64,000 nt of DNA from Rhodobacter aestuarii (GCF_900156655.1 NZ_FTOG01000001.1:248001-312000), one strand, 5' to 3'. Shown: positions 26,861 through 36,492, counted from the stretch's first letter. The notes: generated by a model from the sequence alone, not told the origin. Numbers and translations are program-made.

Positions 26861-27682
26861 ATGCCGCATGCGTTCTCTTTGGCTGAACAGGCCGATCTCC
26901 TCTCCACCGCAGAGGCATTGGCCGAGGCGGCGCGGGGGGCGACGCTGGCGCATTTCCGCCCGCAAGGCGGGATTGGGGCGGAAAACAAGCTCACAAGCGG
27001 CTTTGACCCTGTCACCGTGGCCGACCGTGCCGCCGAAGCGGCGATGCGCGAGATTTTGGCCACCCGGCGCCCGAAAGACGGAATCTGGGGCGAGGAATAT
27101 GGCGTCACCAAAGGAACCTCCGGCTTCACTTGGGTGCTTGATCCGATTGATGGCACGCGGGGCTATTTGTCGGGCACGCCCACTTGGGGGGTGCTGATCG
27201 GGCTGTCCGAGGAAGGGGAAAGCAAACCGGGCGCGCCGCTGATGGGGGTGATTGATCAGCCCTATATTGGCGAGCGTTTTCTGGGCGGCTTTGGCACGGC
27301 GCGGGTCACTGGCCCGATGGGGCAGGCCGAGTTGCGCGCGCGGGCGGGCGGCGATCTTGCGCAAGCGGTGCTGTTTTCCACCTTCCCCGAGGTCGGCACG
27401 GCTGAGGAAGGCGCGGCTTTCGCGCGGCTCGCCAAACAGGTGAAACTCACCCGCTATGGCACGGATTGCTATGCCTATGCGCTTTTGGCGGCAGGGCAGA
27501 TTGATCTTGTGGTGGAAGCGGGGCTGCAACCCTATGACGTGGCCGCGCCGATTGCAGTGATTGAGGCCGCAGGCGGCCTTGTCACCGATTGGGCGGGTGG
27601 CCCTGCTTACGAAGGCGGCCGGGTGCTCGCCGCCGCCAATGCCGAAATTCACGCCGCCGCAATGGCAGTTTTGCAGGGCTGA
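26861..27682 (+). CDS. hisN: Histidinol-phosphatase, inositol monophosphatase family
   Basis: A 273-residue Mg-dependent phosphatase. WGEEYG carries the first metal ligands, WVLDPIDGTRGYLSG is the DPIDGT core, and YDVAAPIAVIEAAGGLVTDWAG gives the last Asp. The subfamily pattern, with DRAAEAAMREIL and PTWGVLIGL, matches alphaproteobacterial HisN, which removes phosphate from histidinol phosphate; other IMPase activities remain possible. The ATG at 26861 follows GGAGTTATCTC; frame-open sequence upstream overlaps the XRE gene and its terminator and is not coding. The next gene starts 28 bp downstream, probably in one transcript. Confidence 0.88.
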   Translation: MPHAFSLAEQADLLSTAEALAEAARGATLAHFRPQGGIGAENKLTSGFDPVTVADRAAEAAMREILATRRPKDGIWGEEYGVTKGTSGFTWVLDPIDGTRGYLSGTPTWGVLIGLSEEGESKPGAPLMGVIDQPYIGERFLGGFGTARVTGPMGQAELRARAGGDLAQAVLFSTFPEVGTAEEGAAFARLAKQVKLTRYGTDCYAYALLAAGQIDLVVEAGLQPYDVAAPIAVIEAAGGLVTDWAGGPAYEGGRVLAAANAEIHAAAMAVLQG

Positions 27683-27710
27683 ACCGCCCGCCGAGATCAA
27701 GGAGACCACG

Positions 27711-29048
27711 ATGCGTGAGGTTTTGATCCAAGCCGCCGAGGTCGTGGTGACGATGGATGGCACCCGGCGCGAGTTGAAAGGCGCCGATGTGCTGATCCGG
27801 GGCGGGGTGATTGCCGCCGTGGGCGAGGGGCTCACCAGCGAGGGGCAGGTCGTCTCGGCCAAGGGCTGCGTGGTCACGCCCGGTTTGATCAACACCCACC
27901 ACCATCTTTATCAAACGCTCACCCGCGCGGTGCCGGGCGGGCAAGATGCGTTGCTCTTTGGCTGGCTCAAAACGCTTTACCCGATCTGGGCGCAGATGGG
28001 GCCGGAAGAGATACATGTCTCGGCGCTCACCGGCTTGGCCGAGCTTGCGTTGTCGGGCTGCACGCTCAGCTCCGATCATCTCTATCTCTACCCCAATGGC
28101 GCGCGGCTCGATGATACGATCGCGGCGGCCGATGACATTGGCCTGCGTTTTCACCCCACACGCGGCGCGATGAGCATTGGCGAAAGCGCCGGTGGTCTGC
28201 CGCCCGACAGTCTGGTGGAGCGTGAAGCGGCCATTTTGGAGGATTGCATCCGGGTGATTGACGCCCACCACGACCCGCGCGCGGGCGCGATGGTGCGGGT
28301 GGGGGTGGCGCCCTGTTCGCCGTTTTCGGTCAGCCGCGAGTTGATGCGCGATGCGGCTTTGCTCGCGCGCGACAAAGGCGTGATGCTGCACACCCATCTG
28401 GCGGAAAATGACGAAGACATCGCCTATAGCTTGCATCACTTCGGCTGTCGCCCCGGCCAATATGCCGAGGATTTGGGTTGGACGGGGGCCGATGTCTGGC
28501 ACGCGCATTGCGTGAAACTTTCTAGCGAGGAAATCGGGCTTTTTGCCCGCTCGCTCACCGGGGTGGCGCATTGCCCCTGTTCGAACTGTCGCCTTGGTTC
28601 GGGCATCGCACCGGTGCGGGCGATGCGCGACGCGGGGGTTAAGGTGGCGCTCGGTGTTGATGGTTCTGCCAGCAACGACGCGGGCAATCTGATCGGAGAG
28701 GCACGCCAAGCGATGCTGTTGCAGCGCGTGCAAAATGGGGCCGATGCCATGTCGGTGCGCGAGGCGCTGGAAATCGCCACTTTGGGCGGCGCGCAGGTCT
28801 TGGGGCGGTCTGATCTGGGCAGCCTAGAGCCCGGCAAACGCGCCGATCTGGCGATTTGGGATGTGTCGGGCCTAGAGGCCGCAGGGGCGTGGGATCCGGT
28901 CGCCGCGCTATTGCTCTCTGGCCCCACACGCGTGAAGCATCTCTTTGTCGAGGGGCGGCAAGTGGTGGCGGAGGGCCAAATCACCACGCTTGATCTGCCC
29001 CGCGTGATTGAACGCCACAACGCTTTGGCACGCAAACTCGCCCGTTGA
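27711..29048 (+). CDS. 8-oxoguanine deaminase (amidohydrolase superfamily)
   Basis: A 445-residue metal-dependent deaminase. Metal ligands appear in TPGLINTHHHLYQTLTRAV (His-x-His), MLHTHLAENDED, WHAHCVKLS and GVDGSASNDAGN. The HHLYQTLTRA and LFGWLKTLYPIWAQM segments are those of 8-oxoguanine deaminases, which convert 8-oxoguanine to urate and ammonia, rather than of chlorohydrolases such as AtzA. The ATG at 27711 has AAGGAG upstream. It lies 28 bp after hisN and converges on guanine deaminase, so two purine-base deaminases meet here. Confidence 0.87.
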   Translation: MREVLIQAAEVVVTMDGTRRELKGADVLIRGGVIAAVGEGLTSEGQVVSAKGCVVTPGLINTHHHLYQTLTRAVPGGQDALLFGWLKTLYPIWAQMGPEEIHVSALTGLAELALSGCTLSSDHLYLYPNGARLDDTIAAADDIGLRFHPTRGAMSIGESAGGLPPDSLVEREAAILEDCIRVIDAHHDPRAGAMVRVGVAPCSPFSVSRELMRDAALLARDKGVMLHTHLAENDEDIAYSLHHFGCRPGQYAEDLGWTGADVWHAHCVKLSSEEIGLFARSLTGVAHCPCSNCRLGSGIAPVRAMRDAGVKVALGVDGSASNDAGNLIGEARQAMLLQRVQNGADAMSVREALEIATLGGAQVLGRSDLGSLEPGKRADLAIWDVSGLEAAGAWDPVAALLLSGPTRVKHLFVEGRQVVAEGQITTLDLPRVIERHNALARKLAR

Positions 29049-29055
29049 CCGCCCC

Positions 29056-29103
29056 TTTCTTCTTGGCCGAAATACCTCGGGGGTCCGGGGGCAGCGCCCC
29101 CGG
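29056..29103 (-). repeat. Intergenic repeat element, copy 1 (minus orientation)
   Basis: Read on the minus strand: a hairpin CCGGGGGCGCTGCCCCCGG, then ACCCCCGAGGTATTTCGG and CCAAGAAGAAA. It matches the copies at 41329-41380 and 61565-61613 in order and spacing. Here it sits between the convergent 8-oxoguanine and guanine deaminase genes. Confidence 0.75.
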
Positions 29104-29110
29104 CTTGCGC

Positions 29111-30397
29111 TCAAACCTGCCGCTGGCCCGCCACCCAGACGGCAGAAATCGCCCGGTCATCGCCCATCATGATGGTGGGGAAGAGGCTTTCCCAAAAGTC
29201 CTCCGCCCGCGCCACGCGCTGCGCGATGACAGGGGTGGAGGCGAGATCAAGCGCGATCAGATCGGCCTCCATGCCGGGCGCAAGGTTGCCCACACGCTCC
29301 TCGATCCGCAACAGCCGCGCCGCGCCTGTGGTGGCCAAATACCAAAGCTGTGCGGGATGCAGCGCCACGCCGCGCAGTTGCGCCACCTCATAGGCCGCCG
29401 CCATCGTGCGCAGCATCGAGAAGTTGGAGCCGCCGCCGGTATCGGTGGCAAGCCCCACGCGTAGCCCCGCGCCCGCCAGCCCCGCCGCATCAAAAAGCCC
29501 CGAGCCGATGAAGGTGTTGGAGGTCGGGCAATGCGCCAGCCCCGCGCCCACCTCGCGCAGCCGGGCCACCTCGCGCGGCTCAAGGTGGATCGCATGGCCG
29601 TAAACGCCATTTTCTCCAAGCAGACCAAAGGTTTCATAGGTGTCTAGGTAGTCCCGCGCCTGCGGGTAGAGGCTTTTCACCCAAGCGATTTCATCGACCT
29701 GCTCGCTCAGATGCGTTTGCATCAAGCAATCGGGATGCTCGGCCCACAGGCTGCCCAAGGCCAAAAGTTGATCGGGGGTCGAGGTGGGCGAAAACCGGGG
29801 CGTGATGACGTAAGACAGCCTGTCGCGCCCGTGCCAATGCTCCAAAAGCGCCTTGCTTTCATCATAGGCCGCTTGCGCGGTATCGCGCAGGCCCTCGGGC
29901 GCGGTGTCGCGGTCCATGCAGGTGCGGCCCGCAAGCGCGCGCAGTCCGCGCGCCTGCGCCTCGGCAAAGAACGCCTCGACCGAGGCCGGGTGGATCGTGG
30001 CATAGCTGCACATGGAGGTCGTGCCATGCGCGAGCGCCAAATCGAAATAGGTGCTTGCCACCGCCGCCGCATAGGCCGGGTCCGCAAAGCGCATTTCTTC
30101 GGGGAAGGTGTAGGTGTTGAGCCAATCAATCAACCGCTTGCCCCAACTCGCGATGATCGCGGTTTGCGGGTAGTGGACATGGGTATCAATGAACCCCGCC
30201 GAGAGAAGCTTGTCGCCCATATCGGTCATGGTGGCCTGCGGGTAGCGCGCGCGCAGATCGTCTGCGGTGCCCACATCCGCAATGCGCCCCTCTTCAATGG
30301 CCACAGCCCCGCGCCGTTCATGCCGCGCGGCGCTTGCGCCTTCCGCCATCGGATCCGCGGCAAACCACAGCACCTGCCCGAAGATCAGCTCGACCAT
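29111..30397 (-). CDS. guaD: Guanine deaminase
   Basis: A 428-residue amidohydrolase converting guanine to xanthine and ammonia. SAGFIDTHVHYPQTAIIASWG has the HxH zinc pair, LMQTHLSEQVDEI the third His, GVYGHAIHLEPREV the fourth, and GLATDTGGGSNFSMLRTM the Asp. LLSAGFIDTHVHYPQ and LNTYTFPEE are typical of bacterial GuaD. The ATG at 30397 has AAGGAGC upstream. It is convergent with the 8-oxoguanine deaminase gene and divergent from mgtE. Confidence 0.94.
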   Translation of the reverse strand: MVELIFGQVLWFAADPMAEGASAARHERRGAVAIEEGRIADVGTADDLRARYPQATMTDMGDKLLSAGFIDTHVHYPQTAIIASWGKRLIDWLNTYTFPEEMRFADPAYAAAVASTYFDLALAHGTTSMCSYATIHPASVEAFFAEAQARGLRALAGRTCMDRDTAPEGLRDTAQAAYDESKALLEHWHGRDRLSYVITPRFSPTSTPDQLLALGSLWAEHPDCLMQTHLSEQVDEIAWVKSLYPQARDYLDTYETFGLLGENGVYGHAIHLEPREVARLREVGAGLAHCPTSNTFIGSGLFDAAGLAGAGLRVGLATDTGGGSNFSMLRTMAAAYEVAQLRGVALHPAQLWYLATTGAARLLRIEERVGNLAPGMEADLIALDLASTPVIAQRVARAEDFWESLFPTIMMGDDRAISAVWVAGQRQV

Positions 30398-30525
30398 CTT
30401 ATGCTCCTTATTCTTCGCCCCATGCTAGGGTGCGCTCAAGACTTTGCCAATCTCGCCTTTTGTGTTGCGAATGGCTCGTTTAAGGTGCCCCCAAGCCGAG
30501 ACAAGCCATTTCAAGCGGGGGCGGA

Positions 30526-31905
30526 ATGACGGAAGAGCGGACAGAAGACGATTTTGAAGAAGACTATGCGCTGTCTGGAGACTTGGTTGAACAGGTTCTG
30601 GCGGCGACGGAGGCACAAGACGCCCCCCTTCTGACAGAGCTTCTGGAACCGCTGCACCCTGCTGACATTGCCGACCTTCTGGAACAGGTGGGCTCGCATG
30701 ATCGGCGTGAACTGCTTCGGCTTTATGGCCCCGAGATGGACGGGGAAATCCTCACCGAGATCGACGAATCGATCCGCGAAGAGGTGATCGAACAACTGCC
30801 CGCTGAAGTGCTGGCCGAGGCGGTTCGCGAACTTGATTCCGATGACGTGGTCGACCTGATCGAAGATCTGGAAGAGCCGCAGCAGGAAGCCATCCTTGAG
30901 GCGCTCGATGAAAGCGATCGGGCGGCGGTGGAGCAATCGCTCACATGGCCGGAATATTCGGCGGGTCGCTTGATGCAACGCGAGGTGGTGACCGCGCCTG
31001 CGCATTGGACCGTGGGCGAAGCGATTGATTTTCTGCGTGCCGAGGAATGGTTGCCCGATCAGTTTTACCATGTGGTGCTGGTTGACCCCGGTCATCATCC
31101 GGTGGGCTATGTCACCTTGGGTAAGGTCTTGGCCTCAAAGCGCGATGTGGCGCTGGCTTCGATCACCGAAGACAGTTTCCGCACCATCTGGGCGCGTCAA
31201 GAAGAGGCCGATGTCGCCTATGCGTTCAATCAATATCACCTGATTTCTGCCCCCGTTGTGGATGATGACGACCGCCTTGTCGGCGTGATTACCATCGACG
31301 ATGCGATGAACGTGCTTGATGAAGAGCACGAAGAAGACATTCTCCGCCTTGCCGGTGTGGGCGATGAAAGCTCGATCTCGGACAGTGTGGCCGAGACCGT
31401 GCGCCAGCGCCTGCCGTGGCTGATGGTGAACCTTCTCACTGCGATCATCGCTTCGGGGGTGATTGCGCTCTTTGAGGGCACGATTGAGCGGCTCGTTGCT
31501 TTGGCGGTGCTGATGCCGATTGTGGCTTCGATGGGCGGCAATGCGGGCACGCAAACGCTGACCGTGGCGGTGCGGGCACTTGCCACCAAAAGCCTGACCG
31601 AAAGCAACGTATGGCGGGTGATCCGACGCGAGGCGGTGGTGGGCTTTGCCAATGGCGCGGTCTTCGCCGCTGTGATGGGGGCTGTGGCTTGGGTCTGGTT
31701 TGGGGCGCCCGAATTGGGCGTTGTGATCGGCGTGGCGATGGTGATCAATCTTTTCGTCGCAGCACTTGCGGGCATTGCTGTGCCCTTGGCGCTGGAGCGC
31801 TTGGGGGCAGACCCCGCGCTCGCCTCGGGCACCTTTGTTACAACGGTCACCGATGTGGTGGGTTTCTTTGCCTTCTTGGGGCTGGCGGGGCTGGTGCTGC
31901 TATGA
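30526..31905 (+). CDS. mgtE: Magnesium transporter MgtE
   Basis: A 459-residue Mg2+ channel. An acidic N domain with LHPADIADLLEQV and LDSDDVVDLIEDL helical repeats is followed by two CBS domains (MQREVVTAPAHWTVGEAIDFL; YHLISAPVVDDDDRLVGVITIDDAMNVL) and five membrane helices with RLPWLMVNLLTAI and the pore segment MPIVASMGGNAGTQT. The cytoplasmic N and CBS domains sense Mg2+ and close the pore. The stop overlaps the next ATG by 4 bp. No Mg riboswitch was recognised in the 128-bp upstream gap. Confidence 0.95.
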   Translation: MTEERTEDDFEEDYALSGDLVEQVLAATEAQDAPLLTELLEPLHPADIADLLEQVGSHDRRELLRLYGPEMDGEILTEIDESIREEVIEQLPAEVLAEAVRELDSDDVVDLIEDLEEPQQEAILEALDESDRAAVEQSLTWPEYSAGRLMQREVVTAPAHWTVGEAIDFLRAEEWLPDQFYHVVLVDPGHHPVGYVTLGKVLASKRDVALASITEDSFRTIWARQEEADVAYAFNQYHLISAPVVDDDDRLVGVITIDDAMNVLDEEHEEDILRLAGVGDESSISDSVAETVRQRLPWLMVNLLTAIIASGVIALFEGTIERLVALAVLMPIVASMGGNAGTQTLTVAVRALATKSLTESNVWRVIRREAVVGFANGAVFAAVMGAVAWVWFGAPELGVVIGVAMVINLFVAALAGIAVPLALERLGADPALASGTFVTTVTDVVGFFAFLGLAGLVLL

Positions 31906-32462
31906 GCGATTTGATCGAATTAAAAGCGGCCGCCCGTAAGCAAGCTTTCGCCCGCCGCAAGGAAGCCTTTGCTGCGGGGCAGGGCTGGGCGTGCCAGCAT
32001 CTGACCGCGGCGCTGATGCGCTTTGGCCCTGCGCCTTTGGCGGGTTATATGCCGATCCGCACCGAGATCGACCCGCGCCGGGTGATGGAGGGGCATTCCG
32101 GCCCGGTGGGCGTGCCGGTGATTTTGGGGCCGGGACGGGGGCTTATTTTCCGCAAATGGACTGCCCAGACCCCACTCATTGAAGGCGAATATGGCGCGGC
32201 GATCCCGCAAGACGGGCCAGAGATCACGCCGCGTGTGTTGATTGTGCCGCTTGTCGCGTTTGATCGGCGCGGCTATCGGCTTGGCTATGGCGGCGGTTTT
32301 TATGATCGCACACTTGAGGCGCTGCGCTCCAAAGGTCCAACCACGGCGATTGGCTATGCCTTTAGCGCGCAAGAAATCGACGAAGTGCCGATTGAGCCGA
32401 CCGATCAACCGCTGGATCTGATTGTCACGGAAAACGGCCCGATCTGGCCGCGCGGGGCCTGA
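31902..32462 (+). CDS. 5-formyltetrahydrofolate cyclo-ligase
   Basis: A 186-residue enzyme (YgfA/MTHFS family) converting 5-formyl-THF plus ATP to 5,10-methenyl-THF. The hallmark GYRLGYGGGFYDRTLE is intact near residue 122, with LIVPLVAFDRRG before it and a basic N-terminus (KAAARKQAFARRKEAF) that binds ATP. ATG at 31902 overlaps the mgtE stop (ATGA), so it is translationally coupled to mgtE. It belongs to folate one-carbon metabolism, as does the folate-linked sarcosine oxidase elsewhere in the window. Confidence 0.93.
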   Translation: MSDLIELKAAARKQAFARRKEAFAAGQGWACQHLTAALMRFGPAPLAGYMPIRTEIDPRRVMEGHSGPVGVPVILGPGRGLIFRKWTAQTPLIEGEYGAAIPQDGPEITPRVLIVPLVAFDRRGYRLGYGGGFYDRTLEALRSKGPTTAIGYAFSAQEIDEVPIEPTDQPLDLIVTENGPIWPRGA

Positions 32463-32519
32463 CCTCCTGCGCTGCCAATACCCTTGCTTTTGGGCCGCCC
32501 TTGGGCCTATGGAAAATTC

Positions 32520-33335
32520 ATGAAAATACTTTTTCTTGGCGATGTGATGGGGCGCGCTGGGCGCGCGGCGGTGGTCGAGCAGCTTCCTCGGCTGCGCGAG
32601 GAATGGCGGCTCGATTTTGTGGTCGTCAATGGCGAGAATGCCTCGGGTGGCATGGGGCTCACGGGCGATCATGCGCGGGTGCTTTTGGCGGCGGGTGCCG
32701 ATGTGGTGACGCTCGGCGATCATGCCTTTGACCAAAAAGACATGCTGCGCTTTATCGAAAGCGAGCCGCGGGTGATCCGTCCGCTCAATTTTGCCAAGGA
32801 AGCGCCGGGCAAGGGCGCGCGGCTCTTTGAAGATCGGCGCGGGCGCAAGGTGCTGGTCACCCAAGTGCTGGGCCAAGTTTTCATGAAACGCGCCTTTGAC
32901 GACCCGTTCTCGGCGATGGATGCCGTATTGCGCGCGCATCCCTTGGGCGGGCAGGCGCAGGCGATCTTGGTCGATGTGCATTGCGAGGCGACCTCGGAAA
33001 AGATGGCGATGGGCCATTTTTGCAATGGGCGCGCAAGCCTTGTGGTTGGCACCCATACCCATGTGCCCACCGGCGATGCGATGATCCTCTCTGATGGCAC
33101 CGGCTATCTGACCGATGCAGGCATGTGCGGCGATTATGATTCCGTCATCGGCATGGAAAAGGCCGAACCGATGCGCCGGTTCATCACCGGGATGATGCGC
33201 GAAAAGTTCAGCCCCGCGCGGGGCTCGGTGACGCTTTCGGGGGTCTACATCGAGACCGATGACAAGACCGGGCGTGCAACCCGCATTGTTCCGGTGCGCC
33301 AAGGCGGCCATCTGCAGCAATCTGCGCCAGTTTGA
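32520..33335 (+). CDS. ymdB: YmdB family metallophosphoesterase
   Basis: A 271-residue protein of the TIGR00282 family. MKILFLGDVMGRAGRAAV has the first metal Asp, FVVVNGENASGGMGL the Asn-Glu, ADVVTLGDHAFDQ the next ligands, LVDVHCEATSEKMAMG and VVGTHTHVPTGDA the His ligands. Bacillus YmdB is a 2',3'-cyclic nucleotide phosphodiesterase affecting development and biofilm; the proteobacterial role is unclear. The ATG at 32520 is chosen to match the MKIL family start; there is only a weak ribosome site. It lies 57 bp after the cyclo-ligase gene. Confidence 0.9.
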   Translation: MKILFLGDVMGRAGRAAVVEQLPRLREEWRLDFVVVNGENASGGMGLTGDHARVLLAAGADVVTLGDHAFDQKDMLRFIESEPRVIRPLNFAKEAPGKGARLFEDRRGRKVLVTQVLGQVFMKRAFDDPFSAMDAVLRAHPLGGQAQAILVDVHCEATSEKMAMGHFCNGRASLVVGTHTHVPTGDAMILSDGTGYLTDAGMCGDYDSVIGMEKAEPMRRFITGMMREKFSPARGSVTLSGVYIETDDKTGRATRIVPVRQGGHLQQSAPV

Positions 33336-33428
33336 GCTTTGATCTGTTTTTACGTGACGGCTGTGACGATGCGGGCTTGCCGGGCGCATTGGCGCTTGTA
33401 GTATCGCCCCGATGAACAGAGGTGCGCG

Positions 33429-35213
33429 ATGATCGACCTTGGACTGAGCCAGACCATGGAAGCCTGGCTGACCCTTGCGCTTGTCGTGGGGATGCTTGTT
33501 CTTTTCATGCGCGAGACATTTGCCACCGAAGTGACCGCGATTGGCGGCGCGGCGGTGCTGTTGATGCTCGGCATTGTGCCCTACAAAGAGGCGACGGCGG
33601 TGCTGTCAAACTCGGCCCCATGGACCATCGTGATGATGTTCCTGCTCATGGGGGGGCTTGTGCGCACCGGCGCGCTGGATTGGCTGACACGGCTTGCCGA
33701 AAAGCATGTCGATGACCGCCCCGTTATTGCCGTGATGGCGATTTTTGCTGCGATTGCGGCCGCTTCGGCGTTTTTGAACAACACCCCCGTGGTGGTGTTG
33801 ATGATGCCGGTGATGATGGCTTTGGCGCGCCGCATTGGGGTTGCGCCCTCCAAATTCCTGATCCCGCTCTCTTATGCGGCGATCTTGGGCGGCACCGTCA
33901 CCTTGATTGGCACCTCGACCAACCTGCTTGTCGATGGCGTCGCACGGCAAAAGGGGATGGAGCCTTTCACCATGTTCGAAATCTCGGGCATGGGGCTGGT
34001 GCATGTGCTGGTGGGCGGCGCTTACATGCTGCTCATCGGGCGGCACCTGCTGCCTGATCGCACCTCGATGGGCGCGCTCTTGGGCGATAAGCGCAAGATG
34101 AAATTCTTCACCGAGGTGGCTTTGCCCGAAGGCTCTGGCCTCATCGGCCAGCCGGTTCTGGAGGCGGAACTTTTCAAGCGCGAAGGCATGCGGGTGATCG
34201 ACGTTTTGCGCGGCGATGCCTCCTTGCGGCGCGATCTTGCGGGCGCGGTCTTGGCCGCTGGTGACCGTGTGGTTTTGCGCACCGAAATGGCCGAATTGAT
34301 GAGCCTGCAGCAAAACACCGATCTGCGCATGGTGGATAAGCTGTCGTCGGTGCAGACCGAAACGGTCGAGGTGCTGATCTCGCCCGGTTGCCGGATGATT
34401 GGCCGCTCGCTTGGCGATCTGCGCCTGCGCCGCCGCTACGGTGTTTATGTGCTTGCCGCGCATCGGCGGAACCAAAACATTGGCCGCAAGCTGGATGATC
34501 TGGTGGTGGTTGTCGGTGATACGCTGCTGCTTGAGGGCGCCCCCGAAGATATTGCGCGCTTGGCGGCGGACATGGATTTGGTCGATGTCACAAAGCCCAC
34601 GATCCGCGCGTTTCGGCGCACCAAGGCCCCCATCGCCGTGGGGGCGATGGCCGCCGTGGTGGCGCTTGCTGCTTTTGACGTGGCGCCGATTTTGCTTTTG
34701 GCCACGCTGGCGGTGGCGGTGATCTTGCTTACCCGCGCGATTGACCCCGATGAGGCGTTTTCCTTTATCGAAGGGCGGTTGATGGCGCTCATCTTCGCCA
34801 TGTTGGTCGTGGGGGTGGGGCTGGAACGCTCGGGCGCGGTGCTGTTGCTCGTTGATGCGGTCGCGCCCTATCTGCAGGGGCTTTCGCCGCATCTGACGCT
34901 TTTTGCCGTGTTCTTGCTTGGCTCGGTGCTGACCGAGTCCGTCTCCAACAATGCCGTTGCGGTTATTTTGACGCCAATCGCGATCCAACTTGGCCAGTCC
35001 TTGGGGCTTGATCCGCGCCCGCTGGTGGTGGCGGTGATGTTCTCTGCTTCGGCCTCTTTTGCCACGCCGATTGGCTATCAGACGAACACGCTTGTCTATG
35101 GCCCCGGCGGCTATCACTTCTCCGACTATCTAAAGGTCGGCGTGCCGCTGAACCTGCTCTTGGCCATTGTCGGCACATTCGTCATTCCGTTGATCTGGCC
35201 GCTTGTGCCTTGA
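33429..35213 (+). CDS. SLC13/DASS family permease with two RCK_C (TrkA-C) domains
   Basis: A 594-residue transporter. The N-terminal membrane half contains SAFLNNTPVVVLMMPV and ILGGTVTLIGTSTNLLVDG, the C-terminal half SVLTESVSNNAVAVILTPIA and ASFATPIGYQTNTLVYGPGGY; these are the paired SNT-type substrate/Na+ motifs of the DASS fold. Between them, residues about 210-390, lie two TrkA-C domains (KFFTEVALPEGSGLIGQPV; TVEVLISPGCRMIGRSLGDL). Relatives transport sulfate or other divalent anions. The ATG at 33429 has AGAGG upstream. A lipoprotein gene follows after 8 bp. Confidence 0.9.
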   Translation: MIDLGLSQTMEAWLTLALVVGMLVLFMRETFATEVTAIGGAAVLLMLGIVPYKEATAVLSNSAPWTIVMMFLLMGGLVRTGALDWLTRLAEKHVDDRPVIAVMAIFAAIAAASAFLNNTPVVVLMMPVMMALARRIGVAPSKFLIPLSYAAILGGTVTLIGTSTNLLVDGVARQKGMEPFTMFEISGMGLVHVLVGGAYMLLIGRHLLPDRTSMGALLGDKRKMKFFTEVALPEGSGLIGQPVLEAELFKREGMRVIDVLRGDASLRRDLAGAVLAAGDRVVLRTEMAELMSLQQNTDLRMVDKLSSVQTETVEVLISPGCRMIGRSLGDLRLRRRYGVYVLAAHRRNQNIGRKLDDLVVVVGDTLLLEGAPEDIARLAADMDLVDVTKPTIRAFRRTKAPIAVGAMAAVVALAAFDVAPILLLATLAVAVILLTRAIDPDEAFSFIEGRLMALIFAMLVVGVGLERSGAVLLLVDAVAPYLQGLSPHLTLFAVFLLGSVLTESVSNNAVAVILTPIAIQLGQSLGLDPRPLVVAVMFSASASFATPIGYQTNTLVYGPGGYHFSDYLKVGVPLNLLLAIVGTFVIPLIWPLVP

Positions 35214-35221
35214 GGTATCCT

Positions 35222-35593
35222 ATGCGCTCCTTCCTTCTTCTGCCCGCCGTTGCTTTGCTGTCTGCCTGTGCGCTGCCGGGCGCCTCACCGCTTGCGCGCC
35301 CTGATCATGTGAGCTTGCTGGAAAACCAACTGACCGTGGTTTTGACCGATGGCAGCCGCTGTGGTGCGAACAGTGCGGCGATGCCATCGGGCACGCTAGA
35401 GGGCTGTTCAACTGCCTATGATTATGCCGTTGAGATGAAACGCCCGGTTTGGGTGCAGGGGGCGGAGGCTTTCCTTGAACCCTATGCGATGATCACGCTC
35501 ACCCGCCAAGAAGATGGGCGGCGGTTTGTGTTTGAAACGCCGAAAGCTGGCGAAGATAAGCCCGTGCCAAATTACGGCACGACGTCGCAATAA
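35222..35593 (+). CDS. Small lipoprotein of unknown function
   Basis: A 123-residue protein with the lipoprotein signal [16 protein letters not shown], Cys16 as the lipidated residue. The mature part has two further Cys ([10 protein letters not shown] and [10 protein letters not shown]) that may form a disulfide, and a Pro/Lys-rich end. No family is recognised. The ATG at 35222 has GAGG upstream; an in-frame TTG 12 bases earlier is rejected. It begins 8 bp after the SLC13 transporter and is probably co-transcribed. Confidence 0.8.
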   Translation: MRSFLLLPAVALLSACALPGASPLARPDHVSLLENQLTVVLTDGSRCGANSAAMPSGTLEGCSTAYDYAVEMKRPVWVQGAEAFLEPYAMITLTRQEDGRRFVFETPKAGEDKPVPNYGTTSQ

Positions 35594-35697
35594 GCGCACC
35601 TGCGGGGCCAATCTGCGGGGGCGGCGCTGCGCCGCTTGCGATGCCCGGCTGCACTGGCTATAGAAGCCGCCAAACCGATAGTGCGACGGAGACGGGC

Positions 35698-36438
35698 ATG
35701 GCAGGCCATTCCAAATGGGCGAACATCCAGCACCGCAAGGGCAAGCAGGATGCAATCCGCTCGAAAATGTTCTCGAAGCTGGCGAAGGAAATTACCGTCG
35801 CCGCGAAAATGGGCGATCCCGACCCGGATAAAAACCCGCGTCTGCGGCTTGCGGTGAAGGCGGCCAAGGCGCAGTCGATGCCGAAAGACGTCATCGACCG
35901 GGCGATCAAAAAATCGCAAATGGGCGATGCGGCGGATTACACCGAAATCCGGTATGAGGGTTACGGCCCGAACGGGATTGCGATCATCGTCGAGGCGCTG
36001 ACTGACAACCTCAACCGCACCGCCTCCAACGTGCGCAGCTACTTCACCAAATCGGGCGGCAATATGGGCCAAACTGGTTCGGTGAGCCACGGCTTCGACC
36101 GCGTGGGTGAGATTTCCTATCCGGCCTCGGCGGGCGATGCGGACACGGTGATGATGGCGGCGCTTGAAGCCGGTGCCGATGACGTGGAAAGCGACGAAGA
36201 AGGCCACTGGATCTATTGCGCGGTGGAGAACCTTTCGGAGGTGTCCGAGGCGCTTGAGGCGGCTTTGGGCGAGTCGACCGAATCCAAGCTGATCTGGAAA
36301 CCGCAGGTTTCGACCGAGGTGGATCTGGAAACCGCGCAAAAGCTGATGAAGCTGATTGATGCGCTGGAAGAAGATGATGACGTGCAAACGGTGACGCATA
36401 ACTTTGACGTCCCCGAAGACGTGGCCGCGCAGCTTTAA
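35698..36438 (+). CDS. YebC/PmpR family regulator (TACO1 homologue)
   Basis: A 246-residue protein, normal length. [19 protein letters not shown] at the N-terminus, [28 protein letters not shown], and [29 protein letters not shown] are the family signatures. Family members are described both as transcriptional regulators and as translation factors that relieve ribosome stalling on proline stretches. The ATG at 35698 gives the canonical start. A strong terminator follows 25 bp after the stop. Confidence 0.95.
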   Translation: MAGHSKWANIQHRKGKQDAIRSKMFSKLAKEITVAAKMGDPDPDKNPRLRLAVKAAKAQSMPKDVIDRAIKKSQMGDAADYTEIRYEGYGPNGIAIIVEALTDNLNRTASNVRSYFTKSGGNMGQTGSVSHGFDRVGEISYPASAGDADTVMMAALEAGADDVESDEEGHWIYCAVENLSEVSEALEAALGESTESKLIWKPQVSTEVDLETAQKLMKLIDALEEDDDVQTVTHNFDVPEDVAAQL

Positions 36439-36463
36439 GCGCCGCCCATCTGCACCACTGTTT

Positions 36464-36492
36464 AAGGCGCCCCTTGGGGCGCCTTTTGCTTT
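36464..36492 (+). terminator. Rho-independent terminator after yebC
   Basis: The 10-bp stem AAGGCGCCCC with loop TT and GGGGCGCCTT runs into TTGCTTTT. It lies between yebC and the convergent TRAP permease gene. Confidence 0.85.

Noticed and set aside
35621-35635. GCGGCGC-T-GCGCCGC hairpin between the small lipoprotein and yebC
   Set aside because: The loop is a single base and no T-run follows; in this GC-rich DNA it is not enough for a terminator call.
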